A stretch of DNA of 64,000 bases from Phytophthora sp. 'mugwort' (lineage: Eukaryota; Oomycota; Peronosporomycetes; Peronosporales; Peronosporaceae), in contig JAUCEF010000018.1 of the NCBI GenBank assembly GCA_033558025.1, positions 3,596,001 through 3,660,000 of the forward strand. The letters run 5' to 3'. The position numbers were made by a program, and so were the translations under genes. This document shows positions 46,337 through 57,716 of the stretch, piece after piece. The number at the start of each line of letters is the position of its first letter. Positions within the stretch are counted from its first letter, which is position 1. Below the pieces are notes generated by a model. That model saw nothing but the letters and a program-made list of their open reading frames with translations, did no database searches and was not told the DNA's origin.

Positions 46337-46830
46337 ATGGCTACTAATGGTAGTAACAAGAGAAAGGCAAGCGCTCCGGGCAGTACGAAATCCAGTGTGA
46401 AGGCATACGTTCGAGGGAAACCGAACGTTTCGAACTGCACTTTTGCTTGCCTGGCTGCTATGATAAATAACCGCAATATCACGCTGAAGAACCCGTCTAT
46501 ATGGACTTGCAAGAGGCTAGAAGGCTGTTTAAACTGGACCCGCTCGCATCGATCTACTGGTGGAACCTCTGGATGATAACTTCATCAAGTTTTACGAGAC
46601 AAATAATTGAAATGGTGGAGGAAAATACCAGTTTGTGGCAGACCGGGGCCAAGCTGCTGGGGAGTTCGCTTTCAACCCATTGCATACCATCCGGTCCGTT
46701 ATGGTGGGTGAGCATACAAACTATGCTCGTCGACCAAACGACGTTACTCCTGTCTGTAACTGGATATTTTCACGTGCAAGGTGAATATAGCTTTCGAGAA
46801 GAGGAAACGGAAGATGAAACAACACAGTGA
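46337..46830 (+). pseudogene. FYETDxC family copy F, frameshifts and stops
   Basis: Starts with ATG at 46337 and a basic N-terminus (MATNGSNKRKASAPGSTK) unlike the intact copy. NITLKNPSIWTCKRLEGC (about 46478-46530) matches the N-terminal core. FIKFYETNN (about 46580) and HTIRSVMVGEHTNYARRPND (about 46687-46745) lie in another frame with stops between. Dead copy. Confidence 0.7.
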
Positions 46831-46990
46831 TGTAGCTAGGAGCAGTCGCTGCTCGTAGCAGTCATAGCGTTAGTTTTAAATTCACCGTCTGCCGTTAACC
46901 CGCCACGCCCGGATACCCCGGCAATGGAGGTGATACAATGCAGCTTCGACATTTTGTACCGATGTCGGTACACCCCCGAATCGAGAGTGA

Positions 46991-47711
46991 CTATGATTGA
47001 AAAATAAAAAACCGATCGTCGGCGTCGTGGATGAGTGAATTCGGGGCTGAAATATCTGTCCACGCTTTCAACCACGTGGACAGAGAGTCATATGGGGTGA
47101 TACCCATCCATGTAGAAGAAGGCACAGCTTGTGAGATAGATGTTGAGTTTTGTTTGCATTGGCCAACAATGGAGACGTTCTGCTTTCCATTTGTGTAGCT
47201 GTCATCAAACCGAATTGCTGAAGCTTGTTCTAAGCGTGACATTTTTCTTCATTAGTAGCCGCCATACTGCGTATGACGGTTTTCATCGGCATCAACTACT
47301 GTATGCCAGTACACGTGCTCTCTGTTTTCTTCTGCTCACGAAGTAAAAATCAGTGACTGGGTTAATATTCAAGTGTTCTACAGTGTAGATGATTTAACCG
47401 TGCAAAAATACATCAATACTGTGCGATCGGCGCGAGAAATTCGCAGATCATAATTGGCCTAATGGCCCGTGGAACTTGGAAGTCGCGTCTTCTGAATGAG
47501 TCACCAGTGGGAAAAAAGTATACTTAAAAATTGTCCCCGACGTGGCAATTTTCTCTATCCCCGTGATACAGGAAAAAAGGTTATTGTCGGGGAGATTCCA
47601 TTTCGAGTCGCTGCAGCCCTCGACCACCATGCATTTCCCTGTGTTCGGGTTATTTAACTTGATCTTAGGATTGTTGAGAATGCAGTCGCAGAATCCGAAA
47701 TAATCAACCAT
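46991..47711 (-). pseudogene. FYETDxC family copy G, divergent, broken
   Basis: Minus 47711-47448 reads KIKLNNPNTGKCMVVEGCSD, the N-terminal core. A second frame 47242-46991 has SAIRFDDSYTNGKQNVSIVGQCKQN, resembling the IRSxMVG...VTYVDNC part. The central FYETDxC motif is not readable between them (about 47440-47250). Confidence 0.5.
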
Positions 47712-47737
47712 TTGACTGCATCTCGCTACCTAGGATT

Positions 47738-48410
47738 GTGCCGGTAATATCAGTTTACGATGCAACCAACACTGGACTCACTGGATGTCTCTTTGATTTA
47801 TCTACAATCACCGGAGCGCTGGCCTTAGAGTGCATGAGTAGTATCATTGCATTATCGAGGGGAGTAAAGCTGAACAAGTGTCAGTTTCACCGCCTTATTA
47901 CTTACAGTTTGCGTTCGTGGAGAGCCGACATCAAGAATCATTCGCTTCTGCGCGTGACGTTCACCAAGATGGACAACCTTCAGTACCACAACACCGCCAG
48001 TTGGCGCTGCTTAGAGTTCAGGAACTGCGCCTTCTGGCAAAGCGCACGCTCCGTGTCATGGGCGAATCTCCCTTCTAACAAATTCGTCATGTTCTTCGAG
48101 ACGAGTGATTGTGAGGCACACAGGAAGAATGTTTTCATCTCAAAGCAAGGCCTCAGCTTGGGGATCAACAAGTTTCGAAGCTTCCAGCCGATACGGTCGA
48201 TGATGGTCGGGGAAACTATAACTACGCGCGCCATCAGCTGTCTACGCAGTTCAAATGTCCTGTCCGTTATCGTCCCAGAGACGCTAATGTCAAAAGGAGC
48301 CGGAGCTTACCAATATCAGTGCGGCATCCGGCTCCGAGTAGTCCAGCGATGAGGGGTCCGTCATCTATGATAGCCTGTCGTCACATGGTCCCTTGATCTT
48401 CCCACTTGAA
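47738..48410 (+). pseudogene. FYETDxC family copy D, nearly intact core
   Basis: An open plus frame contains SWRCLEFRNCAFWQSARSVSWANL, KFVMFFETSDC and FQPIRSMMVG (about 47990-48210), then drifts. After MVG the family-like GNYNYARHQLSTQFKCP lies in another frame, so one frameshift sits at about 48215. ATG at 47833 (MSSIIALSRG) could start it. A possible 46-bp intron (47864-47909, GTAAAG...TTACAG) would join that exon to the core. Confidence 0.7.
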
Positions 48411-49187
48411 CAGACACTCGTGAAGACTTGACGACGACGACCTAGCTACTTTGACAGTAACTTCAATTTTGCAACTCCCCCAGATAACTATAAATGGTTT
48501 ACGGTGTGGATCTCTGCACGAAATCATATTGTTATATTACGGAGTCCCAAGCTATGCGTCAATGAATAACGTATATTTTTATTGTTTTTATTCAATAGTT
48601 TATACTGCGGTCGTATCACTGCTGCTACAAGACCCCATACGTTTTGATTCTTTTCGAATGAAAATGTGGTGTATTCAGGGTCGCGTGCGGCTGACGGGAT
48701 ACGAGACAGGGGTAAGAACAAAATCTCGACTTTGATCATCTAAGTTAGATGGAGGTAGATGATATTTATCTAAGTTAGATGGAGGTAGATGGTATTTATC
48801 TAAGTTAGATGGAGGCAGATGGTGTTTATCTGAGGACAACGTAGCGAGATCTACTGCTTTGCGTTCTGTGAATAAAGTAGATTCTTCATTGGATTCGTCA
48901 TTTCGCCAGTCTTTAGACGTCTATTAGGGAGAATCGCAGCTTCCGCCCCGACAGCACTTCGACAAAACCAAATTTCACATTAGAAGCTTGCTGTGGATGC
49001 AATTATATACGTCAGAAATGCTGCTTGTTTTCGCTATCTAACAGTGTTAGGAATGTTCAGCGCTGCTCTTGAGTGACAACGCAAATGCCCCTGTGCAGCG
49101 GGCGGCCACCATATTATGAATTTTATTTGTTAGTAGTGATGAACCTGCGCTCAATCATTTTTTTTAATCACAAGTACTGGTTGACTT
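48411..49187. other. No gene; contains a minisatellite
   Basis: AT-rich, no sustained frame. Holds the 30-bp repeat listed separately. Confidence 0.5.
48738..48827 (+). repeat. 30-bp tandem repeat, three units plus partial
   Basis: Units at 48738-48767, 48768-48797 and 48798-48827, all of the form ATCTAAGTTAGATGGAGGTA then GATGATATTT, with one to three base differences. A partial fourth unit (ATCTGAGG) follows. Confidence 0.95.
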
Positions 49188-49192
49188 GTTTT

Positions 49193-49505
49193 GCTTCGAA
49201 GGCGACTTGAGATGCTTGAGTTGTTTTGGAAAGTGAGTTCATTAGCGGCTTAGCTAGCTCTGCTACTGCAACGGAGGCTGCCTTGGAGCCCTTGATGTTT
49301 ACCTTGCCGATTATGCGAAACGGCACTTTCGGCACCAGCGTCTTAGCAATCACTCTGGTAATTTCAACCATCATCACTCGTTGACCTATCAAGTTGACTG
49401 CAGTACCTACCTAACAGCATGACGGCTTGTCCCATACACACATGTGTTCAGTGCAGTCCAGCGCACCTCCGGTCACCGCGCACTGCAAGGCACGGACAGC
49501 TAACA
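49193..49505 (-). repeat. Copia 3' LTR
   Basis: On minus it begins TGTTAGC. About 270 bases are identical to the other LTR; differences are confined to the two ends, chiefly about 17-20 extra bases in the other copy. Confidence 0.9.
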
Positions 49506-49519
49506 CTCCCCCTCAACTT

Positions 49520-52500
49520 GATGCGAGTCTTCCACGCCAGCCTCGACCAATTTGGCGAACTGCGGCGTTTTGGGAATGGCTTATTGAGGAAGTCTGCGAG
49601 CTGTTTGCCAGATGACACATGCTCCAATGCAATGTGGCCTGCGTCAATCTGGTCTCGAACGAAATGGAGGCACAGATCAATGCACTTTGCACGTGCTGAG
49701 TATCAGCGGTTGCTCGCGATGGCAATCACAGCTTGATTGTCGATTTTCACCTTCATTGGCATGACCAACTGCACACCGATCTCGCCGAGTAGTTGACGTA
49801 GCCACTCGAGTTCCTGTGCAGCCAGCGCAAGTGTCATGTACTCGCCTTTCGGCTTCTGCGGTCGACATCAGTGATCTTAAAGAGCAGCGCAACCGACGAC
49901 TGGCGCTTGCTCTTAAAGATCACTGGGACCCCTTTCAAAAGCGCCAGCACTCCCGAGGTTAACCGCCTTGTTTCCAAGTCACCACCCCAATTGTCGCAGT
50001 AACCGACGACCCTCACATCCTTTAGCGAGCTGCGAGTGAAAACTAGCGATATGCGCCGTGCCCTTGAGATAGCGAAGTACTCGAACCGCAGCACGCCAGT
50101 GCATATCCTGTGCTTTGTCCAGATACTGGGACAGCACGCTTACCGAAGCACATACAACCGGGCGAGATCCATTAGCAACGTAGAGCAGCGATCCGATGAG
50201 CTGTCGATAGGGCCTCTCAGTCATTCTCTCCTTGACTTCCTTCTCAGGACGCAGGTCCTGGCCAACGATGGTGGGGTTTCGAACAGGAAAGGCGTCGTGC
50301 CGGCCAAAACGGTCGACCATGCGAGCAATAAACTGCGATTGACATAGACGCAGCTCCCCTTCACACGACCGTAATGGATGTCCATGCCGAGCACAAACTT
50401 TGCATCTCCAAGCGCTTTCATCTTAAAGCGCTTGGATAGATCTTGCTCGATCACTGCAGCATCTGTCTCATCAGCGCAGCCACAAGCATGTCCTCCACAT
50501 AAAGCACGACGAGTACCGGGCCGTGACGCCCAATCCGAACGAAAAGACAAGTATCAGCTTGATACTGCACAAACCCCATCTCCAGGAACACTGGCTTGAT
50601 CGACTTGAACCACACGACCGCGGCTTGTTTGAGCCCGTACAGACTGCTCCTAAGTCGGCACACCATGCCGTTATTCATCTTGACGCCAAGCGGAATGGCC
50701 GCGTAGACGAGCTCGTCTAAATCATCGTTGAGAAAAGCCGTTTCCACATCAAATTGCTTGATGTAAAGTCCGAGGTGGTTGCAGACCGCGAAGAACACAC
50801 GAAGCGTAGGCAGGCAGCCCAGCGATTGGTAGTCAATCCCGAAGGTCTGTAGGAACCCCAGGGCAACAAGGCGCGCCTTGTATCACACAATCTCGCCGTC
50901 CTCGTTCCGCTTCAAAGCAAAGACCCATATGCAGCCGATAACCTTCATTCCAGGAGGGCGACGAACAATGTCCCAGGTGTGGTTGCGGATGTGTGAACGC
51001 AGCTCGGTGCGAATGGCTTCCTTCCACTTTGCTGCATCTGGTGAGAGCATTGCGTCGCGATAGGTGAGAGGAACATCCGCAGCGGCTAAGGCAACCTCGT
51101 AGCCGTTGTCGAGTCGCGGTCGCTTGGGATCGGGATCGCCGTCGCTGGAGGTGACACTGTCAGGAACCACACTCGATGGTTCGCCATGCGACGAAGCAGG
51201 AGCCAAGGCAAGTTGCAAATCATGTGCACCGGTGCGGGGTGGTGGTAATTGGAGTGGTTGCCGATTCGGTAGCACCACACTCGGAAGAAACTGCGGCACC
51301 ACAGTGCACCCGACCACGTGAGCTCGTAGCGAATTCCCTCGAAATACTAGTCGACTCTCCCCCTCATTCGAGTGTCCTCGCACCGGTGTGGTGGAAAGCA
51401 CATCGGGAAGGTGAGGTGAGGTGAGGCTCGATCGCGCTCGCTGCGTGCGGCCTGTTCTTGGAGCTGCAGCTGGACGCCCGCCGATCTTGGTGATGAGGTC
51501 GAAGCGGGCACCATCGCGCCTGGTGCTATCTCTGTGCCTTCGTCGATACACATCGGGGCGGGTGGCGGATTAGCCACCACAGAAGTAGTATCAACAGGCC
51601 ATGTCCACATCTTCGTCACCAGTTGGGCCATCGGGAGTAGCAAAGCGTGACACGTTGACAGCTATGTCAAGGTCATCATCGACGAGCGGTATGACCACTG
51701 ACAACTTATCCTGTAGGACCAGTGTCTGTACCGTCGATGGCGGGTGCTCGTCGACGGCGATCGTGCGAGCTGTTGCAATGCGAGAAGCATTAAAGCCCCA
51801 GACGCAGTATGCCTTTGCGTGCTCTGTGTACCCTAGCAGCATGAATTTGTGCGCCTTGCTCTGCCATTTGTTTCGGAGCGTCTTGTCCACATACATGTAG
51901 CCGCGTGATCCAAAGACGCGAAGATGTTCCAAGTTGGCGGCTTCTTCCACATGATTTCAAATGGAGAGACATCACTGCGGGCTGTGGTTCATGAGGTACA
52001 CGGCCGTCATCACCGCTTCAGCCCACCAGCTTTTATCAACCTGCTGGTAGTAGAGCATTGCTCTAACACGTTCAACGATCGTGCGGTTCATCCGCTCTTC
52101 TAGCCCGTTTTGCTGGAGTGTGTAGGGGGTAGTTGTTTGATGCACAATGCCGTGCTGCGAGCAGAACTTCTGAAAGTTCTTGCCCGTGTACTCGCCCCCG
52201 TTATCGGTGCGCAGACATTTTAATGTCGCACCTGTCTGCGTCTCAGCGAGTTGACTGTACTCTGCGAAGCACTTGAGGATTCAGACTTGGCCTCCAGCAT
52301 GTAGAGTGAGACGTATCGAGAGAAGTCATCGATGAATGTGACCACGTAGCGGGCTCCACCCTTCGACTTTGGGGTCATGGGCCCCATCACATCTCTCTGC
52401 ACCAGTTCGAGCACAGCGTGCGTCTTCACGTGGCTTCCTGTGCGATGTGAGAACGGGTTGGTTGCCATTTTGCCGCAAGCTTGCCCTCGCACGCCCCGGT

Positions 52501-52740
52501 GAGCATCACCTCAGACACTCCATGTCGGAAATCCCATCGATCAAGCGCGACAGCACGCGCATGCGAGGCAACGAGAGGTGACCTAGTCGTGCATGCCACA
52601 CAGCAGCATCTGCTTTGGCTTCAGCGGTGGCAGCAATCTCGTCTACCTGCGCTTCGTGCTGCACCTGGACGTCCCAAACATACATGACGCCAGTTTTTCG
52701 CACACGAGACACCACCTTGCCCTTGCACTGGATCACACAG
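49520..52740 (-). pseudogene. Copia pol: integrase, reverse transcriptase, RNase H, broken
   Basis: Minus: WHARLGHLSLPRMRVLS (about 52605) is the pre-integrase zinc region, followed by MGPMTPKSKGGARYVVTFID (about 52385), an integrase core piece. IGCIWVFALKRNEDGEIV (about 50945), IKQFDVETAFLNDDLDELVY (about 50765) and SLYGLKQA (about 50640) are reverse transcriptase. The catalytic box reads YVED instead of YVDD (about 50500). RNase H follows (SVLSQYLDKAQDMHWRAAVR, about 50160) and VKIDNQAVIAIASN near 49750. At least four frame changes and several stops. Confidence 0.85.
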
Positions 52741-52749
52741 CGAAGCGAA

Positions 52750-53851
52750 TGTCTATGCCCTTAGCTGGCAGTGCGGGGATTGACTGCAGTTTTCGGTCCA
52801 GGCTCGGGACGTACAAAACCTTTGACATCCTCACGGTTGTACCATCCCCGGAGGAAACTCAGACCGTCCCAACACCACGATCTGGCAAGCGATGCCCGCC
52901 TTGCGACACAGACTTCCAGTGGCCCCGCCAGCTCCGAAAACTCACAGAAGTCGCAGAGATCGTTCGTCATATGGGAGCTGGCCCCATTATCGAGGATTCA
53001 TGCCGAGGACCCATCCATGGAGACGGCGAAAGCAAACTCGCTTTGCTCGTCCTCGTTGCCAGCTGGGGGGCATTGTGACCGCTTGTACCCGTATTCCTTG
53101 CATAGGAAACACCCCCGTTAAAAGAGTTCACGCCGGCGCGTCCACCACGCCTTTGGGCACCACCACGACTATTCCGTCGCCCGCGCCATTGCTGTTGGCG
53201 GCCACCTCGGCCTTGCCGATCATTGCACGGCCACCGCGTCCGTGGCCTTCATCAGCATACACATTGAAAGCCTGCTCTTGCTTATCACGTTTTTGGGTCG
53301 TCTCGTACTCGCGGCGGAGCATCTCTTTCGCCTCAAGAAGCGTCATGTTGTCATGCGCCTCGATAATCTTCACCATGCTGTCGTATTCTTGGGGCTGACT
53401 GCCCAGTAGGATTACGAGGCGCTCGTCCTCTGCAACCACGTCACCGACAGCCGAAAGACGCAGGCACAGCTCGTCAAACTCCATGAGATGCTGCATAAGA
53501 TCAGTGCTAGCTTCCATTTCAAACTCGTACAGCCGCTTGCGCAGTTGCACACGGTTGTGCAGGTTTTGATTCACGAAGAACCCGAGGAGCGTACCCAGGC
53601 TTGGATAGACGACGTGGCCTCCCGCACCATGGACTGGTACGTCGGGCCCAGTAACTTGACTACCGCACGGCTAGCGCCTTGAGGTCCGCGGCTTCCCACA
53701 CTGCAGTTCCATGCAGAGCGGCCTCTTCCGGTTTGAGCACGACGTGGTTGAGCAGATCCTTGAGAGCGAGGGTCATCCGGGCATTAAACACCCAAAGAAA
53801 GTAGTTGTCGTCCCAGAGGACGTCGTTGGACTGGCGATGGTTTGGGCTCAT
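52750..53851 (-). pseudogene. Copia gag and protease region, broken
   Basis: Minus ATG at 53851 opens MSPNHRQSNDVLWDDNYFLW, then a stop near 53660. The gag (UBN2) core is at 53574-53128 (EMEASTDLMQHLMEFDEL, SQPQEYDSMVK, LLEAKEMLRREYE). A knuckle CFLCKEYGYKRSQC (about 53110-53070) has Tyr for His. The protease motif reads ILDNGASSHMT (about 53000) after a TGA where Trp is usual, with Asn in place of Ser in DSGAS. Confidence 0.8.
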
Positions 53852-53855
53852 AACC
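53844..53855 (-). promoter_or_regulatory. Copia primer-binding site (internal tRNA-Met type), overlapping the gag start
   Basis: On plus GGGCTCATAACC, matching the anticodon stem-loop of methionine tRNAs (CAT anticodon). Copia-like elements prime with an initiator-Met tRNA cut at the anticodon loop. On minus the site reads GGTTATGAGCCC and contains the ATG of gag at 53851. Confidence 0.65.
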
Positions 53856-54185
53856 ACTTGGAAGGCGACTTGATATGCTTAATTTGTTTTGGAAAGTGAG
53901 TTCATTAGCGGCTTAGCTAGCTCTGCTACTGCAACGGAGGCTGCCTTGGAGCCCTTGATGTTTACCTTGCCGATTATGCGAAACGGCACTTTCGGCACCA
54001 GCGTCTTAGCAATCACTCTGGTAATTTCAACCATCATCACTCGTTGACCTATCAAGTTGACTGCAGTACCTACCTAACAGCATGACGGCTTGTCCCATAC
54101 ACACATGTGTTCAGTGCAGTCCAGCGCACCTCCGGCTACAGTCCAGAAGCTCTCACTGCGCACTGCAAGGCACGGATAGCTAACA
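53856..54185 (-). repeat. Copia 5' LTR
   Basis: On minus it begins TGTTAGCTATCC. It carries an extra segment around 54136-54159 (CTACAGTCCAGAAGC) absent from the other LTR. Confidence 0.9.
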
Positions 54186-54389
54186 GTTTTCGCTCAAGAC
54201 TGTGGGAAAATTTATTACTGTACAGTAGGTAGTGGTATTTTCGGTATTAATACTTTTTACAGCAAACGGCGCGAGCAATATAATACTATATTGCCATAAT
54301 TACTGCAATGCTATTGTTAAAAGTCCGTTAACCGGACCGCAAGGATTTGGCTGGCTGACAGGCCTCCGTAAATACCGTACGCCATTCTT

Positions 54390-55884
54390 ATAACTATTGT
54401 AAGAGCAGCAGGGTTGCCAACAAGGATATCTGCGCCTTCTACTTTGCATCTACAAAGGACGACTTCTTACAGCGCAACCTCTGCGGAACTGCATGCAAGC
54501 AGCTTCCTCGATTTGGCTACTCTAACCTGATGGGTCACCTGGCCAAAAAGTATCCCGACATCCAAGAGACGTTCACCGAGCGGCAAGGCGCCCGATCTCT
54601 CATCGAGCACGGCTTCATCCCTGAGAAGATAAACTACCTCTACCAATGGATGCGATGGATCGTACAGCGGGACCTCCTCGTCAGCGGTTGACAACGAGCC
54701 ACGCCTAGTATGCCCAAGTCGCAGCCAATAACGTCCAAGGCTTTGCGGAAGACAGTGGAGGGAGTAGTAAGCAAGATTGGTGAGGACCTGGAGCGTGAAA
54801 TGGGTTATCGATTCGAATTGATGTTCGATGGATGGTCGCACAGCTCGCTGCGCTATGTGGGCCTGTTCGGTGTCTAAGTTGTCGGTAATGAGTTGCGCCT
54901 ACCTGTACTGGGTCTACCCCTGCTCGACGATGGAAGTCAGTCCGCCGACGCTCACATCGATCTCAACCTCGCCGTTCTGAGCTTGTGCAGCAAGACCCGT
55001 CTGATGGTTTGCTTCCCGATAGGCACAACTGCGCTACTAACAAGTCCATGGCAACTAAGATGGACGTATCTCTCGTCAGATGTGCCAGCCATCGATTCAA
55101 CCAGGCTGTCGAAACGTTTTTGCTGCCGTTTGAGACGTTGATTGAAGGTATCAATGAATTATGGTGTAACTGCGTCACCCCAACATCTACTCGGTGCTAA
55201 CAAAGCTTACGGACTCATCCCAGTCAAGCGCAATGTGACCAGGTCGTCAAGATTCATGATGCTAGAGTGCTACATTCGTATCAGGGGTGAAATCATGCAG
55301 GTGAAAACCATAGCGGAACTGGTGTCTAGCGCAACTGATCACAAGAAGCTTTTGACGCTTTTCACGCAGCTGAGAAAGCTGGATAGCGTACGCAAGCAGC
55401 TTCAGCGGGATGACATCGACGTGGCGCAATACGTGTCCTATTTAACCCCGTCTTGTCCGATTTGCCTTCAAAGGGAGATTATCTGAAGCCAACGGCAGCA
55501 ATCGATCATGACTCAGTGTTGGAGGCAGCTGTTGTAAAGGTGATAAACGAAGATACTCTGACATCTGGCGAAAAAAAGGCGCTCCGTCCATTTGAATTCG
55601 GGGAAGGTCTGTTTAAAAAGCGGAACGTACGAGAAGAAGACTACACTTCTGAGCTGCTGCGTGATGGAGGTATTCGACGCAAGAAGGGCCGACATGCTAC
55701 TATGTACGATCCAACTGTTGCCAAGATCCCACCTACGTCCTACGCGGTCGCGAAACTGTTTTCGGGATGCAAGTTCGTATTGACGCCTCAGAGAGGCTCC
55801 ATCGCACCGGCCAACTTCAAAATGCTGCAATTTCTGCGAGCTAATAGCCGCATGTGGGACGTCACCACTGTGTCCAGTGTATAA
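54390..55884 (+). mobile_element. Degraded hAT transposon with BED-like finger (copy 2)
   Basis: Plus pieces: LCGTACKQLPRFGYSNLMGHL (about 54480-54540) is a BED-like region, then YQWMRWIVQRDLLVS (about 54640). RFELMFDGWSHSSLRYVGLF (about 54810-54870) carries the first catalytic Asp. NCATNKSMATKMDVSLVRCASHRFN lies at about 55030-55100 (given partly), and KRNVTRSSRFMMLECYIRIR at about 55228-55290. IPPTSYAVAKLFSGCKFVLTPQ at about 55725-55790 is the C-terminal dimerisation motif. The last 432 bases (55453-55884) are one open frame. It is related to the 24-kb copy but more complete. Confidence 0.75.
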
Positions 55885-56460
55885 GTAGATAATTGACGTC
55901 CTGGGAGTGGGTATGACAGATACTGACCATATTCTTTGTATTGGTAAATAAATATTATTTTCGCAATAAAATCGATCTGTTGCTGATTTTGTATACAACC
56001 CCTGTATTCAGCGCAGCCGCCCACGAAGCAATAACGACCCTTTCCTACACATACAATGTGAACTGCACAGAGGCTGGTTTGAATTCACGCCAATCGATTC
56101 GGAGGGTCAAGCCCAACCGACTAACCTAAATGCTAGGACCCGAATGCTACAGCATTTACGCTTGAAATTACTGCAATATGTACGGCAAGTTCGTTTAATG
56201 CAGTATTATTACTGGTGATGCAAAGGATAAATACAATACACCATTGTATTTTCCCACCTCTGGTTACACCTGAGTTTTAGCGATACATTTAAGAGCTTAC
56301 GTGAATATTTCTTAGATGTAAGCATCCAGTGGAGTCCTTATGTCGCGCCATCGCTGGCTCTCGCTTGAAAGGAACCTGCATTTTTCGATTTTTCACTCAT
56401 TTGCAGCAATTTAGTGCTCTAAAATATATCATTACCCACCTGAGCCTGCGTTTACGGGAG
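55885..56460. other. No supported gene
   Basis: AT-rich; short chance frames only. Confidence 0.4.
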
Positions 56461-56469
56461 GGGAATCAT

Positions 56470-56840
56470 CGATCTGGGTTATGTGAAGCCACCAGCTGAA
56501 CGTGCATGGAGATTTACTGCTGCTTGTACTGTGAAACCACGATCTCTGTTGTGAAATCTAGCTCATAGTAAGTACGGCGTATATTACGAAAGTGGCTAGT
56601 GCATTTCGGAGGGCCAGTTTTCGCTTCATCTTAGACCTCATGAATACCCACATCTTATTTCACGTTCAAACATAGCCGACCGATCCGGTCGATAATGGCT
56701 GAATATATTGGAAATCATACTCATCGGCCCTCGTTCACTTACTTGGATATCTGTTCAGGGAATTCGACAATCAGAAAGAACGCTGGCACTGATGGACTCA
56801 GGCGTCCATGAACGAGGTGAATATATTGTAGCACCGAAGC
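56470..56840 (+). pseudogene. FYETDxC family copy L, heavily decayed
   Basis: Plus frame: RAWRFTAACTVKPRSLL (core with Trp and Cys), then stop; KYGVYYESG then TAG then CISEGQF, which is the FYESDKC block; and ADPIRSIMAEYIGNHTHRPS with TYLDICSGN (about 56690-56765). It ends SMNEVNIL then stop (about 56835). Several stops; the IRSxMVG motif reads IRSIMAE. Confidence 0.65.
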
Positions 56841-57528
56841 ATTCTATCCACTGTCCCAATATAGACTACCAGTATTGATGACGACGACGAGGCCCGGCTG
56901 GGTCGCATGGAGAAGCTTGGGCAGAGCACACCGCTTCGGCGAAGCACGCCAGCTTCATCGGCCAGTGTAGCCAGACGAAATGGGACAGATCGAGGAGCAA
57001 GAGCACATCAGAGTCAATGAAGGACCCACGGTAGCGAGGATAGGCCGGTAGCTGGCCGGAAACGGCTGGGTGCCAACGATGGGCACGAGATATCGAACCC
57101 GCCGGCGGCTGGAGGTCTCGGTTGCGGATCTGACGAGCCGAGGAGACTTTGACTGGGCTCAGTTACGAATTTGCCAAGCCGTGGACACATCGACTGCGGC
57201 CCGAGGCAAGATGCCAAACGACGACCGAGAGCTCCGGCAGCTGGCCGAAGGGACCTTAAACGAACGGATGAAGGCTGACGAACGGGGGCGAGGACGCACG
57301 AGCGGACTACGACTAGGGCGAGCATGAAGTGGACACGAGCAAGCGGCAGCGCGAAGGTGCAGAGCTATAGGACAGCCGTGTCTGTCCGAGTTCGCTGGTT
57401 GACTGCATTGCAGTACCGGCACCCGAGGCCAAAGCCCAAGGGGTTAAGCGAACGTTAGCCCGAGTGCTTCATTTCGAGTTGCTTGCGCGTGGAAGCGGAG
57501 CGAGACTTGTGGATTGGTATAGGAGCGA

Positions 57529-57548
57529 GGACGGACGGACGGACGGAC
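57529..57548 (+). repeat. Microsatellite (GGAC)5
   Basis: Five uninterrupted GGAC units. Confidence 0.95.
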
Positions 57549-57552
57549 GAAC

Positions 57553-57577
57553 GATACGATACGATACGATACGATAC
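57553..57577 (+). repeat. Microsatellite (GATAC)5
   Basis: Five uninterrupted GATAC units, 4 bases after the GGAC array. Confidence 0.95.
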
Positions 57578-57716
57578 GAACGAGGGCAAATAAAGCAGGT
57601 GTCGCTGTCAGTTGGTACGCACCGGCGCTGACGGTCGCGTTGACCTCCGACAGCCAGACGAACTTCAGCCGCTATCAGTACTGGACACCAACACCCGGCG
57701 TCCAGGGACAAGTTAC

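Larger units (their letters stand above)
49193..54185 (-). mobile_element. Ty1/copia LTR retrotransposon, minus strand, about 5.0 kb
   Basis: Two LTRs (49193-49505, 53856-54185) flank gag, protease, integrase, reverse transcriptase and RNase H remnants in copia order. A purine tract TTGAGGGGGAG (minus, 49516-49506) abuts the 3' LTR, and a primer-binding site TGGTTATGAGCCC abuts the 5' LTR. GTTTT at 49188-49192 and 54186-54190 is a candidate 5-bp target-site duplication. Confidence 0.92.
56870..57716. other. GC-rich block of unknown nature, possible solo LTR
   Basis: Composition changes sharply to GC-rich at about 56876 and ends at 57716, where the copy K sequence begins. It contains an 85-codon open frame (57070-57327), two microsatellites and CAAATAAAGCAGG near 57586-57598 that could be a polyadenylation region. 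TG...CA-like edges are possible but no duplicated target site was confirmed. Confidence 0.35.

Noticed and set aside
48738..48827. CRISPR array
   Set aside because: Units are contiguous with no spacers and the genome is eukaryotic.
53844..53855. A tRNA-Met gene at the anticodon-like sequence
   Set aside because: Only the anticodon arm matches; no acceptor, D or T arms surround it. Its place beside the LTR fits a primer-binding site.
53128..54185. Plus-strand open frames in the copia gag region (for example 53488-53682 and 53711-53899)
   Set aside because: They are antisense shadows of gag coding sequence on minus.
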